Positions 27,195 through 40,560 of a DNA stretch of 64,000 nt are shown in pieces. The stretch comes from Hemibagrus wyckioides. Its lineage: Eukaryota > Chordata > Actinopteri > Siluriformes > Bagridae. Where the stretch lies: assembly GCF_019097595.1 (NCBI RefSeq), contig NC_080719.1, positions 10,239,501 to 10,303,500 on the forward strand. Reading direction: 5' to 3'. The notes under the pieces were generated by a model that saw only the letters and a list, made by a program, of their open reading frames with translations, was not told the origin of the DNA and did no database searches. The translations under genes were made by a program, and so were the position numbers. Every line of letters starts with the position of its first letter. Position 1 is the first letter of the stretch.

Positions 27195-27355
27195 CATTGT
27201 ACAATGCTTTTTAACAATAGACACTATCACAAGACAGCTTCACAGAAATCTGGCTTACTCAGTACAAAATGAGCAAGCCAGAGGTGACGGTGGTAACAAC
27301 ATAAGGAAAAATCTTTGAGAGAAACCAGACTCAACAGGGAATATCTTTTTCCATG
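27195..27355 (-). mobile_element. Interspersed repeat 3' end, reverse copy of the 41270 family
   Basis: It contains ttttaacaatagacac, cagcttcacagaaatc, aatgagcaagccagaggtga and gagaaaccagactcaaca. In reverse complement these match the order at 41270-41460. Confidence 0.65.
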
Positions 27356-29714
27356 ACCCCTATATACTCTTCCCATTCACATTATTGCAACTGCTTTTGC
27401 TGCAGTAATTCAGACAGTGTCAACTGAATAAGAAACAGGCTCTGTTAATTAGACTGTGTTTTATTTTTCTTTAGATGTTTTCCTCACCTCCAGTATCTGA
27501 AGGGTTACCGGCATGACAGGTATAGAAGCAAATCTCTTGTCCGTTGGGAAAACCTCCAAGTGTGTGGCCCTCAACATGGGACTGGTGAGTATCCCCACCG
27601 CTGTCCAAGTGCTTACTATCTCCACTGGGAACTTAATCAAGAGATTCTCAATCAATCATCGCCTACTCCTGAGAAGCTTGGAACTGTAGACTGCACTGTG
27701 TGGGTATGTAAGGCTATAAACTATATCTAGCCCATATGTTTTTCATTTCACACACTAACTCCTCTCACTTTTCAAGTAACATTTCAAGCTCTCAAAGGTC
27801 ATTGCAATGGTCTAAAGACTCCAAACACAGTTAATCTTGCAGGTGGTGAGGCCACAATATGGCAGCATTTTGGACTGAACTAATTTACAATCAATACAGG
27901 ACAGATCAGTGCAGCTGGGCTGAATGCTTAAGGGCTCTCCTCTGCTTTTACTAAGCTAACAATAAGCCACCACTGTACTGATCACTAACTAACCATAAAT
28001 GTGGCCCTGCATTTTTAAATATGTATGATTTAATGATGTAGCACAGCAGTACATTCATGGCATGATAACAAACTTGCATAGCTTCTCCACCATTAATGCA
28101 TTTTAATGATACTCAGTAATGTACCACAGACTTTAGCATGTGCGTGAGCTGAGTTGGACTTGAGATGAGATGATCGTTGTTTTGAGTGCTGATTAGTCTC
28201 ACTGTTGCATTAGACTTGGAATTGACCACATTTTTAGCAGGCAGACACAAAAGAGTCCTCATGTGAAAGTGAACTTCCTCTGAACCCGTCTCGTTTGCTT
28301 GCACGTTATGTTGGACTCTTCTGCAAGCTGCTGCTGCCCCAGACGTTTGCTCCCTGTATGTTGTCTGGTGCTGATTTAGTACAGATGGCACAGATTTTTT
28401 TCATTTGACATAAGGTCTGGGGAATTACATTATGTTGTTCAGTTTCGGCATCACTGCTGCTGGCCTGAGTTACTTTATCTTTGCAAATTATCTGCCTGGC
28501 TAACATCACACACACACACACACACAATTCAAGGATGATATCATGGCCTAATTTCTTCAAAATCAAGAAAACAATTCTAAATATGGTGTCATTCCATTAA
28601 ATGGGTTTGAAGTGGAGTGTAACCCAAGCTTATAGTCTGTCATATGAGCATGAATGTATCTATGCTAGCAGAGGCTTCATCCCTTAACAAGGCTAGCCTG
28701 GCTTCAGAGCACAGCAGCAAATACGTGACTAGTGTTTGCTAATCACATTAGGTACTGTGCTCAGATTGTGAATTCTATCGCAATCCAGCAGGTTTTTGTC
28801 GAGAATGTGATGAAAGAGTGAAAAGACTGTGCCTCAGGCGCATTTGTTCACTAAAACATGTGTCTTTTGAAGGTCCATGTCCACTACAAACGCTATACTT
28901 TTTGTTTTTTCTTTATGGAAGTATTCCAAAAAAAAAGTATGAACATTGCTCGGTGCCACAGCTGCCTGAACTATAAAAATAGTTTGTACTTCTTTCTGAC
29001 ATTAGTGACCCCCTACCAACCCTCTGAATCTCCAGCATGTATGAATCTGCTATGCACTGCTGAATATAAATATTCCATTCTGATTTACTTCATTTTATTT
29101 GAACACGTTTGTGCATTTCATTCAGCTGTAATTGTGTAGTTGATGATAAATGTCAATGTGCCAAGCCAAATTACTTCAATTCAATCCAGTAATTCTGACA
29201 GAGTTATTGGATATTCCTGTCCATTTCAGGCAACCTCACTTCAGTAATATGGTGGTTTTGTTTTATTCTGTCTGAAGGAATGTACTTTCTACTAAGCAGC
29301 ATCAGTAGATTTAAAATGAAATGCCAAAACAAGACCAAGCCATTTACAAAAACATATATTCAATTTAAGACTTATATGTTTGATCCCTGTTCATGAGTGA
29401 CTTCCTCAGAAATAAGATAACTTTTGAAGGAACAAATGCTTGTCTCTGGAGTGGGGTCCTTAAGGATGTGCCTTTATGTCATGGATCTCTGGGATGTAGT
29501 CCAAGTTTAAAAATCTTATCTTTGAGCGTACATTTATATTGTTTTTACCTTGGGGAAATTTGACCTTTACAGTATCGTTTTCTTCTGATATAGTAAGAAT
29601 GTCACATAAGCTCAGGATACTAGACATCGAGCTAACCACTTCTGGGTTACTTTCTGCTTGTAAAGTATATAAAGCACACACAATGTATTATCATGATGCA
29701 AAGACTTGTTAATC
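27356..29714. other. Gene-free stretch
   Basis: Mostly unique sequence with (CA)n at about 28506-28526. A 64-codon minus frame at 27461-27655 has no recognisable product. Confidence 0.5.
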
Positions 29715-29777
29715 TCAGTGCCTGTGTATGTCACTCTGGATAAGGGCCTTTGCCAGATGCCATAAATGTAAATATAA
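29715..29777 (+). mobile_element. SINE 3' tail fragment
   Basis: Contains ctctggataagggcctttgc then agatgccataaatgtaaa, the tail of the SINE family seen at 5081 and 21609. Confidence 0.65.
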
Positions 29778-30044
29778 ATCCCTCACTGTGTTTAGTTCTG
29801 ATTGCCTGTCCTGTGTTTAAACTCTTTGCCCTGCCTTTTCTTAGCTTTTTTTTGGACTTTCCTTCTGGTTAAACACATTATGTTCCACTGTATTTGACCC
29901 TTGCTTTAATTACACGTGTATTATGTCTTTCTGAACTTTATTTCGATCATCCATTTCCAGAGTTATGTTTTCCACACAAAAATAAGAAAAATTAGGAAAT
30001 CTCATAGTCCATTTTTGTGTCCACCAGCTCACACTTCTACTGGA

Positions 30045-30420
30045 CACTGGTTACGTTACTTTTTGTCACAGAAACAGAGGAGCAGTTGAGCAGGTATTTT
30101 ATTAAACAGGCCAGCAAACAATTCAAAAAAGAAGGGGAAAATCAACATGAATAAACAGGTATGGGTCAGGTGAGGCACAAACAGGGCATAGACAAAGCTT
30201 GGAAAATCTGGGAAAGAAGCAGGATTAAAACCAGAATAACACACACAGAAACACAAGGCTTGGTAATCGTAAGAGACAAAAGCACAAACTGAGCGCTATT
30301 TCGCAATGTGTTTGTGAGTGCAAATCCTTTTTATGTTTGCGTGCGAGATTGGAAACAGACGATTGCGAACGCGTCAGCAGCTGGGTAGCGTTGTCCGAGG
30401 CAGCCATGTCTGTAGGCCAC
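30045..30420 (-). mobile_element. Possible retroelement or other dispersed repeat end
   Basis: Read on the minus strand it ends in cctgtttaataaaatacctg and ctctgtttctgtgacaaaaa, the texture of fish retroelement 3' ends. A 60-codon frame (MAASDNATQLLTRSQSS...) opens it, with no recognised domain. Family not assigned. Confidence 0.35.
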
Positions 30421-32451
30421 AGTGTATTCTGGGGAACCAGCTTTCTAGTTGACCTGACACATTTATTCTTTCATTTGTTTGCATACGTTATTCTTTATTT
30501 CTGCCCTTCTGTGCTTATTTTTATGTTCAGTTGTGTGGATGATCACTGACAAGATACACAGACACCAAACAGGAGAAATTCAAACTTATTGAGTTCAGGC
30601 TATTTAAATGATCACGATCCAGAACTATGACATCTGCTTGTCCTTTTGCCTCGGTCACACTTCGGCAGATAAACGTTAGCCCTAAATGTTAAATGATGAG
30701 CAGTAGCTTTCACAGATTAACAGTATATCCAGTGTATCACAACGTAACCTGAGAACATTTACAAATAAATGTGCATATGGATAGAAAAATAACTGGCCAA
30801 AATAAACTGAGCTTGACAGCAGGTCAAATTTTATACCACATGAACTGGGATTAAATGAGAACGAGTGTTTAAATGGTAAGAACTGTTGGCAAAAACTGTT
30901 GCTAAGAAGCCAGTAAAGATGGCTGTCAAGCTAGTGACTGACTGACAGTGGAAATGACAAAAACATTTGAAATATCCACATCTTCATCAGATTTGTTTTA
31001 TATTAAAACACTCCCTACTTAAATTACCCTTAGCATTGACCTCCATTCAAACTCTATATTGGAAAGTGTTAATGTGTCACAATCCATGAACTCAGCTCTA
31101 CAAAAATAATCAAATTCTGAATACAAGAACAGCAGGCCATTCACAGGGAGACTTCTTATAACCACAGTAAGCACAACACCATTATAACATAACATTCAAC
31201 ATGGTCTGGGCATAAAGCAAATCTTCTAAGGCTCTAAATGTTATGACCCAGGGTTCGACCCTGTCAGAGCTTCAGCCACTCTAAAACAAGTGCCCCCTTT
31301 GTCACACTGTTTAAGCTTTCACATAGCCACTTCACTCCAGTTGCACAATACCACTCTGTGTGTCTGGATAATAAAACATCAAAAATGATCCATTTTCTGT
31401 AAAAGGCAGCTTCAGATTAGAGACTCTGTTGTGAGGTATTCTTCAGTTCCAGTAGTGTAAATGACTTGTCTAACTTGATCTCCATGGAATGAAAGGGCAC
31501 CAGCATGGTTTATTTATTTTACAAAGCAGAGCTATAACAGAGCTATTCCTGTGTGTGTGTGTGTGTGTGTGAAATTTTCCAAAAATGCAAAGCACCATTT
31601 CAGATGTAAGGCCAGATGGCATGAGCATAAACTGAACTCTTTATGATACTGTATAATACAATATACAATCATTTGAACTATATACTTAGAAGTATGCCAG
31701 GAAGTAAGTCTGGAATTCACAATAATTTGGATGAAAGGGTAGGGTCTTAATTATAAAGAATAAGAAATGACCAATAAGTGACCAAAACAAACGAACAAGA
31801 TAACAAATGGACATTTAATTGGCCAGAGTTTAGGTGATCAGCAAACAGACTGATCTAGAACATTCTCAAGAGTGGAAGACCTCCAATCCTCTTTCAGGAA
31901 ATAGGATTTGGTGAAGTAGGAGGAAATCAGTGCCCACCAGACTCACCTGAGCATTTGGTAGTTTAAGATACTCCTAATTATGGTGATCAATTTACAAGAC
32001 AAGACAAAAGGCTGTTCAGATCCCTCGAGCCAATCACAGTGTTTCTCTCTGGATCAGTTTACTTACCTATGGTGTAAGTTCTTTCTGCTAGTGAGAGTTT
32101 AAATGTGAGAAAAGCAATTAGATAGAGTTTAAACAGTGGTCCACTATGCTCAGAAAATACTACTCCAACTCTCTGAAGCATCTACTTTAAACCCAAATGT
32201 AACTTAGGGATCTGGAATGAGTGCAGTGGGAAATGCTTGTTTAAGGGTATTGAAAGCATTCTCAGCCTGAAGATTTCAGATTAAATTATGAGCACACTAT
32301 GGTAGGAGGGTTATGAGTGGGGGTAATGGAACTAACATTCTAGATGTACTGTCTATAATATTTTTGTGGGCAGAACTATATGTTTTTTTTCTCAATAAAT
32401 TACTCAAATTGCTGCACATACCATGTGTTTGTCAGTAAGGAGTCCTTGGCT
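30421..32451. other. Gene-free stretch
   Basis: Unique DNA with (TG)n at 31551-31571; no coding evidence. Confidence 0.5.
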
Positions 32452-32463
32452 TTTGTGATATTC

Positions 32464-32823
32464 ATTCATTCATTGTCTATACCCACTTATTCCTAGGAGT
32501 CCTAGGGTCACGGGGGTCTGCTGGAGCCTATCCCAGCACACATAGGGCGAGAGGCAGGGGTACACCCTGGACAGGTTGCCAGTCCATCGCAGGGCCACAC
32601 AAAGACAAACAACCACACACACACATATATGGGCAATTTAGAATTACCAATCAACCTAACGTACATGTCTTTGGACTGTGGGAGGAAACCGGAGTACCCC
32701 CACGCAGGCACAGGGAGAACATGCAAACTCCACACAGAAAGGCCCCAGTTTGACCCCAGGATTTGAACCCAGGACCTTCTTGCTGTGAGGCAACAGTGCT
32801 AACCACTTAGCCACCATGCTGCC
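32464..32823 (-). mobile_element. tRNA-derived SINE with perfect 12-bp target-site duplication
   Basis: The minus-strand head is ggcagcatggtggctaagtg; then cagcaagaaggtcctgggtt, ggtttcctcccacagtcc and an aatgaatgaa tail. The duplication tttgtgatattc is exact at 32452-32463 and 32824-32835, which indicates a fairly recent insertion. Confidence 0.92.
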
Positions 32824-33768
32824 TTTGTGATATTCTATAAAAGCAATTTGGGACCCATAGAAATCACACTTCACTCTTTAATAAAGAAATTGTTTTCTCT
32901 CTATGAAGAAACTTCACATTACATTATGTGTATGATCCTTTATGAATTTGAATAGACTAGAATGTTGTCAAATGGAGAATCATCTGAACACATGTCTAAG
33001 TATGTCATTTACTAATGCTTGTAAAATGAAGAAGGTGCTGAACAAATAACCGATATTAGTATATTTATGGGGTAGATATTATTTTGTAGTATTATGTGAT
33101 GTATTTTGTATCTTTATGTGGTGCTAAAGGTGTTTTTTCTGCCCATCAACCCTGATAAGGAACAGACTGAATGCACTTCAGATGTCCATTTTCATGAACA
33201 TGCAGGCACATTTCAGTTCAAGAGTGAAGACAAGAGGTAATGGATAGCAATTCTTTATAGCAACATCATTATGTCACTATCACAGTGATGCAGCTGCGTA
33301 AGTCAAGAACACTCACAGACATTGAAGTCAAGCTCTCTGAAGCAGTAGTACAACTGGACCCACATTCCTTCTGTGTTGTTGAAGGAGATAATATAGTTGG
33401 ATAGAAAGGTCAATCAAAGATAATACTAGGATTACCAGAGGTGGAAAAGTCAATTCCTCCTGGATGAGGAAGGAAAACAGTTTTCAAGGCCAGCCATGGT
33501 AGGGATGTGGGGATGGGGCAGTAGAGCTGCTGATTGTGGTGTGAGGGATTTTCTACAGCAACCCCTAAGGGAAGTTGTTGACACAGCAGACTGCACTAAA
33601 CAGCTATGGCTTTAGACAGACTGTCCAAACCTGCTGTCTGCTGTCTTCATGTAGGTGGCTATGTCGATCTATTAAGGCCTCAGGAGAGTCCATGTATTGA
33701 CACATTACAACCTCCTTCCTGAAAAGTTTAAAAAGTGTAAGATGGATTTAAACTTAGATATATATATG

Positions 33769-33797
33769 CACACACACACACACACACACACACACCT
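33769..33797. repeat. (CA)n microsatellite
   Basis: About 14 CA units at the edge of the DNA-transposon remnant that follows. Confidence 0.95.
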
Positions 33798-34068
33798 GTC
33801 AGCCAAGAACAAGATTCTGAGGCTATCCTGGGCACAGAGTTGTGTGTGAGATTCCCAGGAGATCAGCAAATTCTGAAATACTCAAATCAGCTCTTCTGGA
33901 ACCAAATCATCGAACAATCAAAGTCACACAAATCACACTTTCTTCATTCTGATGTTTCATGTGAGCATGAACTGGCTAATGACCTGCATCTACATGATTT
34001 TAATTGGCTGATTAGATAACTAGATGAACAAGCAGGCGTACAGTTATTCCTAATAAAAAGTGAATGGA
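33798..34068 (+). mobile_element. Degraded non-autonomous DNA transposon fragment
   Basis: It has tctggaaccaaatcatcgaa, caaagtcacacaaatcacac, gcatgaactggctaatgacc, ttggctgattagataactag and the end ggcgtacagttattcctaat. This word order is that of a common fish repeat. A stray end piece, ggttcctaataaagtgat, lies near 41490. Confidence 0.6.
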
Positions 34069-34069
34069 T

Positions 34070-35165
34070 ATCATATTATACACAAAAATACACATGATGA
34101 ACCCACTAAAGAAACAGATTAAAGTTACCAGAATTAAATTAAACTGTACTGAACCTACATCATTAAATAGTCCAAATGTTCACATTTTGAGTTCATTATC
34201 TCAAACAGACTTGTGCGCTTGTCTTCTCACATTATACATCTCACCGCTGTGCAACAATCTGTGTTACAGCCTATATATGATGTGTGAAGTGGAAATGCAT
34301 AGTGGGAAGTATGTGCTAAACTGTAAGTGCTAGTACTGCTAAAATAATAGCTTATGAGGAAAAATTGGAATAGTTTGGGTCATGAGTGTCAGAAAAGAGT
34401 GAGAAAAATGAAACATTGCCTGTCATGATATGCTTGTCTAGGGCACAACATAAAATAAGCATGGCATGTACCTACATTCAGTTCTGCAAAAAATAAACAA
34501 AAAAACAACCCTAAATGTTGTGATTTGCTGAAGAGTGAGGTCCACTTTCTAGGGCAATCCGCAGATAGGGAAAAGGCCAGACATGAGCAGAGGCCATACT
34601 GAAAATTCAGCCACCTACAAATGTCAGTGAGGTGAGAAGCTTTATTTTGTCCAGTGAGTTGGGGAAATTAATTCCTTGAAAAAGATAAACCAATCAGAGA
34701 CATGTTGTCCAGGTTAAGGCATTAAGGTTTCAGCAAGACACTCAGGAAGATGTTTCTTCTTTTCTTTTTTTTGTTTTTGGTTGTGCAAAAGACTGGAAAC
34801 CTGTGACATATGACACACTCTCTCACACCCACACAGCAGCACTATGCTCAGGATGAATAGAAGTACTAAGCTTGACATGGGCATGCCAAAGACTGTGGGA
34901 CTTTCTTATTACAAACCTTTCCTCAGCATCTTGGTTGTGCAACAGTTGGACACTCAACCCCCCAGAATTCAACTTTTTAGTATGAGATTAATGAGGCACT
35001 CCTATTCAGTGAACATGTTCCAGGGAAAGACCTGGATTGGAAGTGGACTGCCATACACATGCCTCGTATTGCAGACATGGAGCTGATGTAGACACAGTGT
35101 AGACACACACATGAATAATCCGCTTGCAAGTATCTTCTATTGTGAAAACCTAAACAGAAGAGCTC
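34070..35165. other. Gene-free stretch, nothing recognised
   Basis: Unique sequence; frames of 80-89 codons have no recognisable domain. Confidence 0.5.
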
Positions 35166-35169
35166 AAGT

Positions 35170-35396
35170 TATTAAATCAGATTCAACTTTATTGTCATTG
35201 TGCAAAGTACATGTACAAAACCAATGAAATGCAGTTAGCTTCTAATCAGACTTAGTACTTGGTGGTATATTTACAATAAAATACAAATAGATATACACCT
35301 ATGGGGGTCATATATATACTGGGGGAGTGGAAGATCTATGTCCGAGGTGCAGTAGTTATTATAAAAGGGATATATATGGTCATACATATATACATA

Positions 35397-35434
<38 letters not shown>

Positions 35435-35435
35435 G
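35170..35435 (-). mobile_element. LINE-like 3' end with (GA)n tract
   Basis: It starts ttcaactttattgtcattgt and gcaaagtacatgtacaaaac, then atgaaatgcagttagc. This is typical of fish non-LTR element ends read in reverse. It ends in (GA)n at 35399-35432. Confidence 0.6.
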
Positions 35436-37130
35436 GATGAAATATACAGAAGTGCAAGATAGTATTATAAGTTATGTGTTGTCCAAAGGTGCATAGTGGA
35501 AACAAAAATGTTATTGATAAAACTGAAGCTAAAACTAAAACTATAATGTTTTGACCAGTATTTATTAATCCATTCAAGATGGTCTTTTTTCGCCTTGTAA
35601 ATATTTAAGATCATTTTCTAGAAGATATGAGCAACTAGTTTACTTAAACAGATGAGATGTGAGATAATCCATGTTAAAGCTTATAAATGATATTATGGAG
35701 AAATGGATAGTGGGAAGTATGTGGAAGCACAGAAATATCTAGGGTAAATGAAATTATCTTTCTGTCCTAGAAAAGCATTGATTCCACATTTAACTGGATT
35801 GTATGTAGCCAGAGTTTGAAAAGTATGTTTTATTTTAGAAACAGCCTTATAGTTTCAGTACAAAACATCAGATAGGAAACTTTTCACTTTGGTTGAATAG
35901 TTCCTCACATGCTGAAGTGTATTAACTCACATTATTTATATTTATACCTGGATACTGTGTATGTTACGTGACTCCACACAAAGGCAGGAAGCATCATTAG
36001 ACTCCACCCACCAAGGAAACATAATGTTTGTCCCCTTACCATCTGGAAAGAAGTACAGGGTCATTACATAAGTCTCACACAAACAGAATAGAAGTGCAGC
36101 TTCTTCCCCAAACTGTAGCTGTGATCACCTCTGCAACCAGTCCCCCTAGTAACTCCCCAGTCCTTTACATCCTTTAAGGATAAAAGACTACTTATACACT
36201 ACAGTTCACTTTTCCCACTTTAAACCATGCACACTATGCCTCTAATGTCTTTATTGTGTAATATATACACATTTCAATATACAGTAAAATAATCCAGGCA
36301 GTACTTTTATGTGCTTTTATTTTACAGTGTTATTTATTAATTCATTCATTCTTTTTAACTACATCCTTGAAATTCTGTTCACATTTGATGTATTTTAATG
36401 TCCTCCTTATTCTGGCTGATAGCTGACAAACTAAATTTCTTTGTATAGTATGCAATTATCATTAAGTATCTTATCATTTTTGTAAACAAGTACCTAGCTA
36501 CTCCACAAGGTGTCAGTCTAGTTCAGCAGTGGCCTATTTGACCGCCTCTTCTGGCTCATAATGGCTTTAATCTGCCATCATTGCCTTGTTTACAACCACA
36601 AACTCAACATATTAATCCAGTTTGGTCAGTGTTTGTTATCAATGCTGACGCATGCATGTTCTCTTCCTAACTGGTTAAGTATGCAGAAAAATCAGCCTTA
36701 TTGCTTTTGCACCAGAGGCGTTATGTTACATAAAAATTCAGATATGATCCAGGCTTTAGTAGTCTGTCCCTGTGAAAAGTCCTATTTTAATTTGTAAAGA
36801 TTATTAGTCGCAAACGCTCTACACACATGGTTTAAATCTAATCAATTTGTATAACTTCCAGGCAACATATTATGAATAGCTGGCATGCATTATGCAGCAG
36901 GAAAGTAATAAGTGACCCTCCAAAAATAGGGCACTTTTTGAAGCACCAAATAACTCAAGCACTTGATTGGCCCTTGGAACAAGTTCAGATTACACATATT
37001 GAAAAAACCTAAATTAGACTTGCTAGCCAGCTGTGGGTCTAAACATTTTGAGTAAAGAAAATACATGAGCTTTTTGATGTCCGAGGTAAAGTCTTTATTT
37101 TCCTGCTGAAGAAGTATCACTTACTAACTC
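35436..37130. other. Gene-free stretch, nothing recognised
   Basis: Unique AT-rich sequence without repeats that I can name. Confidence 0.5.
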
Positions 37131-37400
37131 TGTCAGGGAAAATTAACCAAGGCTATTAATTGTAGCTTGTTAATCTCCCAGACACACGGCTAATGAGGGT
37201 TTACTGACTCGTCAGGAAAGCAGGCGGTGTGTTTCCTGATGTTCTTTTGGTTTATGGTGAAGTAAGTGATGCTTTAGTGGACCCTATAACATGAAAGAGC
37301 ATTATTGATGGCGCTTTCTTTTTGAGGTTGGAGTGTAATGAAGCTGATGCAAAGCTATAGACTTAGGAGGCTGGCTAATGCCACACTGCATCATTACAAA
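37130..37400. promoter_or_regulatory. Candidate conserved non-coding block
   Basis: Repeat-free, with attaattgtagcttgttaat and cacggctaatgagggtttac. It is suspected from composition and homeodomain-like cores only. Confidence 0.2.
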
Positions 37401-38300
37401 TAAAGAGAAAACATAACCTACAAGGACAGATTATAGCACCAAAGAAAAACCAGCATAGCTGTTAAATGAGAAACGCACACCCATTGTTTGTGAACAGGTC
37501 TTTTAAGTACAAATTTCAACAAATTAAGATATGATACAACATACATGGAATTGTATAGAGAATAAACACAGATGGAGAGTAAATCAGAAATGAAAGGTCC
37601 CTGGTTCCCCAGTCTTTCTGTTTACAGAGACATCTGTGTGTTTTACAGTCACACAAATATAACTGAGCCCTTGGGTATTAAAATATTTAAATTAATGTAA
37701 ATTACTTTAGTTATATAGAATATAAGGATATGTATTGTACTTACAGTAGTAGCCTATTGAAAAGTGGTTTAATAAGCAAGTAGGTGTGAAAATTGGAGAT
37801 ACAGGATTGAGTTACAGCAGAGACTCAGATAGTTAGCCATCAGTAAGATGATGTGGCAGTGTACAGATGAGGATGTGAGAGAGCTAGACAGATTACAGGA
37901 CTAAAACACTGCTGCATCTCTTTAGAAAGCCATGAAGCAGTGGATAATTCACACCACTGCCACTAGCAGCAGGTAGTCAAACAGAATTGTGGGTAATATA
38001 GAGAACTGGTTTCCAAAAGAGTACAGCATGTTGTGGAAGGAAGTTTTAACCAAAAAAGTCATTATGTCATTACAAAATAAATCTCAGATGTCATTGAGGA
38101 TTAATATGCCAGTCAGTCTTGGTGGATTTTTCCATTAAAGCAAAAATTTACCCACCAATTTACCCAGAGCTTTTTGAGAGACAATTTCCTTTTTTCCTGA
38201 GACAATTTAAACCTTAAATACAATGTTTCATCATGGCCCAGACAGGGGCTTTATCGGGAGCTTAAAAACCAGCCATTTGAGATTATTCTAGGGATGTTTA

Positions 38301-38324
38301 AGTGTGTGTGTGTGTGTGTGTGTG
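38301..38324. repeat. (TG)n microsatellite
   Basis: Twelve TG units. The surrounding 37400-38550 is unique DNA with no supported gene. Confidence 0.95.
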
Positions 38325-38549
38325 CACGCTTCGAACTACATACAGCACCTTGTCTCCCACCTCAGGGTTTTGGAACTTGTGAATGCTTTTTTTTTCCTTC
38401 TCGCACACTTTCATCATCTGGGTTTTTCTTTCCTGGCCCTTGAAACTCTGTGTAACTCTGTAGTGAGGTGACAAAAGATTTCCTGTCGAACGATACATTT
38501 CTGTTTTCTGTAATAGGCTCAGAACATTTGGAATTAATTTTGTGTTCAA

Positions 38550-38900
38550 AAGCAAAATCTGTTTGAATGAGCAGCACAGACTGTGTCAGACAAGACAGTA
38601 GGGCACGTGTAGTGTGTGCGCAGATAAAAGGCGTACACAAGTCTGAGGATCCAATCTTGATTCCGTGCTTGTGGTTAAAAAGAGCTCGATTTGATGGGAT
38701 GGCAATACACCAGTCATTGTTTATGGCAAACCCGCTGATCCTGGAACACCCAGGCCGTGGCGGCATCGTCATGCAGCGTAATCGGTTAGAATGATTCTGG
38801 AGTGTGTGAATGGCTTTCTGTTCTGTACGTGCTCACAGTAGGTGGTAGCTGTTTGTAATTCTGCTCGGCTTGAGAGGAGAGAATCATTGCAGACAGACAG
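38550..38900. promoter_or_regulatory. GC-richer unique block
   Basis: CpG-containing unique DNA (for example caggccgtggcggcatcgtc) in an AT-rich desert, open on the minus strand for 136 codons (38362-38772). No domain is recognised and no start or splice context is compelling, so a non-coding regulatory block is more likely than a gene. Confidence 0.2.
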
Positions 38901-38966
38901 CATTAATAAGCACAGACAGACAGCTCTCATGCAGCATTCATACTCATACTGCTGCCAAGGTTCTGC

Positions 38967-38973
38967 ACTCTCT

Positions 38974-39013
<40 letters not shown>
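38967..39013. repeat. (TC)n microsatellite
   Basis: A pure TC core of roughly 30 nt with a ctccctccc lead-in. It creates artificial Ser-Leu and Arg-Glu open frames on both strands. Confidence 0.95.
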
Positions 39014-39014
<1 letters not shown>

Positions 39015-39369
39015 AACAGAACAAAACATGAGTGCAGACAAAGAAGAAAAAGAGTGCCAGGGAAGCACTTCAGCAACTCATAACTACAAGTACACACATA
39101 CACACCCTGAAAAGCAAGCACCTACACACGCTGTACACACCACAGAGCGCATGAGGACACTGATGGAGGTGGAGAGTGGGATAATTGAGCCGAAGCCAAG
39201 CTCGATCTCATTGTTACTCATCAGTGCCGACTGCACAATGTTGTCTAGACGCCTGCTTCTCACAGTGGCCTTGGTGATAAATCCAAAATTCTTATTAATG
39301 GCAGGGCAATATTATATAGACTTCAGATCTTGGAATAGCAAATACAAGGTATTAGAAAAGCGATGAGTT

Positions 39370-40135
39370 CATGGTCTGTCACACATTCCATGAATGCAAG
39401 AGCACAAATAGGTAAGGTTTGTTTCCAGTGAGTGCTCGGGTTGTCCAATTATTTGTTGTAGCTTCCAGGTTTGACACTTCAACCCATTTGGTGGTGATGT
39501 GGTGAGCAAAGTAGCAAACCTTATAAAAGGACTGCACACAAGTAACAGAGTAAAGCTTGCTAGCTCTCTAGGTAGAGATTAGTTGCTGCACTGATTGCTT
39601 TTAATGTAACACTGGCTTAATTAATACCTTAAACAATTAGCTATCATTAAAGCTATATTTCATGAAGATCTATAACTTGCTAGTTTATTTAATAACAAGC
39701 CAACAGTTAGCATTAACAACCAGGATAAAACAAGAATTTGTCAAATTTAGTCTGGCATAATAGAATAATCCAATATAAAATTGGTTAAACCTGCATCTTA
39801 ACGTAAATTCTTCCCAATTAGAGAAATATAGACTTACAAGGCATGCCGAAAAAGTGAAATAGGAACAACATTCAGTGCCTGTAATGTGAGCTGTCTAAAG
39901 GCACACTTCATCAAATTCATATTCCTGTTATTCCTACATAGGGTTCATAAAGTGTGCATGCTTTTGTGTTGATGGAAAAAAAAAAAAAAAAACAGTTGAC
40001 AAGCAAAATGTGTGATATTTGGACAGACAAGTCCTGTGAGATGCTTTGTGTCTTGACCTGAAATGGCCTTCGTGGCTCTCTCTCCCTCTCCAACCGCAGC
40101 AAATCAGGTCTTCTGGTGCTCCATCTAATAACATT
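39370..40135. other. Gene-free stretch
   Basis: Unique sequence with an A18-type run near 39976-39992; nothing else recognised. Confidence 0.5.
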
Positions 40136-40139
40136 CAAT

Positions 40140-40560
40140 TATCCCTCCAATTATTCATAGACTGCACTCGCTCGCCGCCTCAGGGACTGCGGCGCGATTG
40201 GATGTCGGCTTGAACAGAACCTTATTTTCCCCTCCGCAGAGTGGCAGAATGCAGTAGCTTTGAGGAGAAAGTGCAGGGGAAACTGGGGAGGTGTGGCAGG
40301 CTATCTGATTGGAGTAGTGTATTCAGAATGTCTCGTCTGAAATCACTGTGTCCACGTGCTGGAAAATAACAGTGGAGACCGAAGCTGGAGCTGGCACTCC
40401 ATCAAACAGGCTTGGAGAAATGGAGAGAGGAGAAATTACAGGGGAGGCAGCAGGCGTCCGACCCCCTGCTGTCTCTTTTCCCTCCTCGGAAACTCATTTG
40501 CATCCCTTCACCCTATTTTCGAATCCCTCGAAATCATCTGAGAGGATGCCTCAATGAATT
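40140..40560. promoter_or_regulatory. Candidate conserved regulatory block
   Basis: The most distinctive non-repetitive block of the desert. It has CpG-bearing DNA (ctgcggcgcgattggatg, which includes an inverted CCAAT), ccaattattcatag, and a perfect POU octamer ATTTGCAT at 40496-40503. It lacks splice-flanked coding signal. Enhancer function is inferred. Confidence 0.3.

Noticed and set aside
27461..27655. 64-codon minus frame in unusually GC-balanced sequence
   Set aside because: No homology recognised, and the other strand has stops and frames of the same quality; nothing marks it as an exon.
38362..38772. 136-codon minus-strand open frame with mixed composition
   Set aside because: No known domain, no acceptable exon boundaries and no start context; retained only as a GC-richer non-coding candidate.
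38842..39366. 174-codon plus-strand open frame, the longest in the window
   Set aside because: It runs through the (TC)n tract, giving a Ser-Leu repeat, has no recognisable domain and no splice context, and the opposite strand is equally open.
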